Position numbers and translations under genes: made by a program. From an uncultured Nitrospirales bacterium (GTDB lineage: Bacteria > Nitrospirota > Nitrospiria > Nitrospirales > UBA8639): 64,000 bases of DNA. The notes beneath the pieces were generated by a model that saw only the letters and a list, made by a program, of their open reading frames with translations, did not search any database and was not told the DNA's origin. Shown here piece after piece: positions 62,551 to 64,000 of the stretch (position 1 is its first letter; the number at the start of each line of letters is the position of its first letter). The stretch spans positions 1,663,914-1,727,913 of the forward strand of contig OX638327.1 in the NCBI GenBank assembly GCA_951812745.1. Direction: 5' to 3'.

Positions 62551-63244
62551 TATAGAGAACCCGCCCTCAGACCCACAACCGCCGACTGTTTCTGCGCCGA
62601 TACCCCGTGACGTAGAGGGTCCCTTCTGTCATTGGTATGAAAATAGCCATCTGGTTCCCCTCCTTTGTTGTACTGTCCCGTGTGATTGCCTAGACTCGTC
62701 TGCTATTATGCGCGGCATCGAGTATGTGCAACATAGGAGGCCAGGGGGGTTCAGTAGGGGCGGACCTGCGTGTCCGCCCTCCCTTCTTGTGGGCAGATCC
62801 TCATTCTGTCAACGCCTGTCCTGAGCCTGTCGAAGGAAATGACTGAACATTTACAATTTCCCGACCCCCGATTAAAAACGTCGCGGGCAGGCTATTTTTA
62901 ATCGGGAATCCAGGGTTCTGTCTCCGCGTGTCTTTACGAATAGAGGGGCAAAAGAGAAAAACATGGATCCCCGCTAAAAACCGCGAGGATGACAGGAAAG
63001 GAGACTGCGGGCCGCCCCCGAGCACGGACATGCCTCATGGCGCCGTCCTCTGTGCTATCTCCATCACGATGCAAGCCCTCAGCGGTTGACACCAAGGGCG
63101 GCGTGTGCGCTAATAACCCCGCAAGAAAAGCCTGGTCCGCAAGTGTAACCATCCCCAACCACGGCCACTTCGCCAAACCTGCGCCGGTGGATTATGGCTG
63201 GCACAAGCTCTAGCGCGGCGGGACTATGATAAGAAGGTGAGCCC
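62551..63244. other. 694-bp intergenic region with several dispersed repeats
   Basis: No supported gene. In order: CCTGAGCCTGTCGAAGG (62819-62835), a widely scattered bacterial repeat; the inverted copy B of the GATTAARAATAGCCTG palindrome (62867-62914); and GGACATGCCTCATGG (63026-63040), exact match to 12271-12285. Confidence 0.65.
62867..62914 (-). repeat. GATTAARAATAGCCTG palindrome, copy B (inverted)
   Basis: Read on the minus strand: GATTAAAAATAGCCTG, CCCGC, GACGTTTTTAATCGGG. This matches copy A (35619-35668) at nearly every position of the two arms and the GCCTG core. Confidence 0.75.
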
Positions 63245-63472
63245 ATAAATTGGCGAGACCACATTACCATTGATCCTGAAATCTGCCATGGAAGGGCCTG
63301 CATCACCGGCACCCGAGTCCTGGTGACGACGGTCCTCGACAATTTAGCGGCCGGTCTGAAGTCGGAGGAAATCATGAGAAGCTACCCGTCGATCACCCGA
63401 GAGTCTATCCAGGCGGCGGTATACTATGCCGCGGAGTTGGCAAGCGAACGGGTAGTTTCACTGTCAGAGTAG
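63245..63472 (+). CDS. DUF433 antitoxin with apparent ATA start codon
   Basis: 75 aa. The frame reads, after the first codon, NWRDHITIDPEICHGRACITG, TRVLVTTVLDNL, SEEIMRSYPSITRESI and ends VVSLSE. This is a complete DUF433 protein. Members normally start MNW, and here the codon before NWRD is ATA (63245-63247). There is no ATG, GTG or TTG between the upstream in-frame TAA (63230-63232) and NWRD; AAGGTGAG lies just upstream. So either ATA is used or the ATG was lost. DUF433 partners with DUF5615, which follows after 9 bp. Confidence 0.85.
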   Translation: MNWRDHITIDPEICHGRACITGTRVLVTTVLDNLAAGLKSEEIMRSYPSITRESIQAAVYYAAELASERVVSLSE

Positions 63473-63481
63473 GACATTCCG

Positions 63482-63835
63482 TTGCGATTCAAGCTGGACG
63501 AGAACCTGCCGGTCGAACTGGCAGATTTGTTCCGCAAGGCCGGCCATGACGCAGTGACGGTTCTCGACCAAGGACTCGGCGGAGCGAGAGATCCCGATCT
63601 CGCATCAGCCTGCGTCCGCGAGGGCCGAGTCATCGTCACGTTCGACACGGACTTTTCAGACATCAGGACGTACCCACCCGGTGCGTATTCCGGGCTTGTC
63701 GTATTTCGACTCAATAGCCAAGCGCGTGATCACGTTTTGGGAATCGGAACGCGGTTTCTCCGGGCGCTGCCCGGTGCCGGACTCGACGGTCAACCATGGA
63801 TCGTAGAAGAGTCGCGCATTCGAGTGCGTGAGTGA
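63482..63835 (+). CDS. DUF5615 PIN-like toxin
   Basis: 117 aa from TTG 63482. PIN-like (Mut7-C-type) nuclease family: FKLDENLPVELADLFRKAGHDAVTV with the first Asp, LDQGLGGARDPDLASACVREGRVIVTFDTDFSDIRTYPPG with the acidic TFDTDF motif. The DUF433-DUF5615 pair is a VapBC-like toxin-antitoxin system. A TTG start and a 9-bp gap from the antitoxin suggest low, coupled translation. Confidence 0.88.
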   Translation: MRFKLDENLPVELADLFRKAGHDAVTVLDQGLGGARDPDLASACVREGRVIVTFDTDFSDIRTYPPGAYSGLVVFRLNSQARDHVLGIGTRFLRALPGAGLDGQPWIVEESRIRVRE

Positions 63836-63935
63836 GAGAAAGCGCACCAGCGAAGCGGCATTCGAGACCGTCATCAAAACGCATCTCCTGGCTAAGCGTC
63901 AATCACAAAAACAAATTGCCGAGGGGAACAGTTAG
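63828..63935 (+). pseudogene. Possible remnant of an HsdR-type protein N-terminus
   Basis: GTG 63828 overlaps the DUF5615 stop. The 35-residue frame reads SERKRTSEAAFETVIKTHLLAKR, interrupted here for length, then QSQKQIAEGNS and a stop. The first 20 residues look like the start of type I restriction endonuclease subunits (SEAAFETVIEAHLL...). The rest is lost. It could instead be a chance small frame. Confidence 0.4.
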
Positions 63936-63942
63936 GAGTACA

Positions 63943-64000
63943 ATGGACAGAAGAGGTCGCGCGAGCGGCTGCTCGACCTCTCTTCTTGATGGAAGGTGCC
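63943..64000 (+). CDS. Possible 5' end of a gene running off the window
   Basis: ATG 63943 follows TAGGAG by 4-5 bp and the frame (MDRRGRASGCSTSLLDG) is open to the window end. Only 19 codons are visible, they contain a strong inverted repeat, and no family can be named. Confidence 0.2.
   Translation, partial: MDRRGRASGCSTSLLDGRC
63949..63985. repeat. Strong inverted repeat at the right edge
   Basis: AGAGGTCG (63952-63959) pairs with CGACCTCT (63974-63981) and the inner GCGAGC with GCTCG, giving a hairpin with a 4-base GGCT loop. It may terminate the toxin-antitoxin transcript; the T content after it is modest. Confidence 0.5.

Overview
The window reads as a chromosomal segment of a Gram-negative, diderm bacterium with moderately high GC. 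Gene content (FadL-type porin, LolA-like and lipoprotein genes, a complete ISC iron-sulfur operon, large periplasmic copper proteins) fits a Nitrospira-like member of Nitrospirota. That placement rests on overall family resemblance, not on a marker I could search, and is provisional. Most genes are ordinary chromosomal housekeeping; accessory modules sit at both edges and in three toxin-antitoxin islands. I see no transposase, integrase, rRNA or CRISPR array.

Layout. 1-1.3 kb: a defence remnant (5'-truncated Vsr endonuclease, DUF3883 protein). 1.3-7.4 kb: the ISC machinery, with a ferredoxin gene divergent from iscR-iscS-iscU-iscA-hscB-hscA-iscX. 7.3-8.3 kb: a higBA cassette flanked by a 900-bp-offset duplication of the iscX 3' end. 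8.5-12.1 kb: a MEKHLA protein, aroK, aroE and a FadL-type porin. 12.5-16.2 kb: a VOC-fold protein, a short uvrC, a secreted protein and a phosphoglycolate phosphatase. 16.4-29.1 kb: an envelope redox region. It contains a giant multicopper oxidase with an embedded LysM domain, a four-gene operon starting with two paralogous cupredoxin-like proteins, a Rieske protein, a DUF192 protein and another small cupredoxin. 29.8-35.5 kb: a TMTC-like TPR membrane protein, a secreted Ig/PKD protein, a DUF151 nuclease-like protein, a glyoxalase-II-like hydrolase and a coiled-coil lipoprotein. 35.7-48.3 kb: gltBD, a polyprenyl synthase, a flippase-like protein, a nucleotidyltransferase-CDP-alcohol transferase fusion and a class A PBP. 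48.5-57.6 kb: peroxiredoxin, a thioredoxin-fold protein, an ABC permease and its likely ATPase, a LuxR-type regulator, a CDF metal exporter, dihydroorotate dehydrogenase, a ComF-family protein, mraZ and a RusA-like nuclease. 57.7-62.5 kb: a HEAT-repeat protein, a second RelE/XRE toxin-antitoxin pair, tRNA-Arg(ACG), miaB and mtaB. 63.2-64 kb: a DUF433/DUF5615 toxin-antitoxin pair whose antitoxin appears to begin with ATA, then what looks like a decayed HsdR start.

How the parts relate. The ISC operon would supply clusters to the Fe-S proteins seen here (ferredoxin, Rieske, GltB/GltD, MiaB, MtaB, DHODH partner chains). The best candidate for an undescribed system is the 16.4-25.6 kb locus. The 1709-residue oxidase is built from three repeated modules. 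The canonical C-terminal copper motifs (HxxHxH, HCHx3Hx4M) lie in module 1 and the canonical N-terminal motifs (HxH, HxH) in module 2, so the usual order is reversed. The operon beside it encodes two secreted proteins with H...Cx2Hx2M type-1-copper-like sites. Small dispersed palindromes (at least four families) fill the intergenic gaps.
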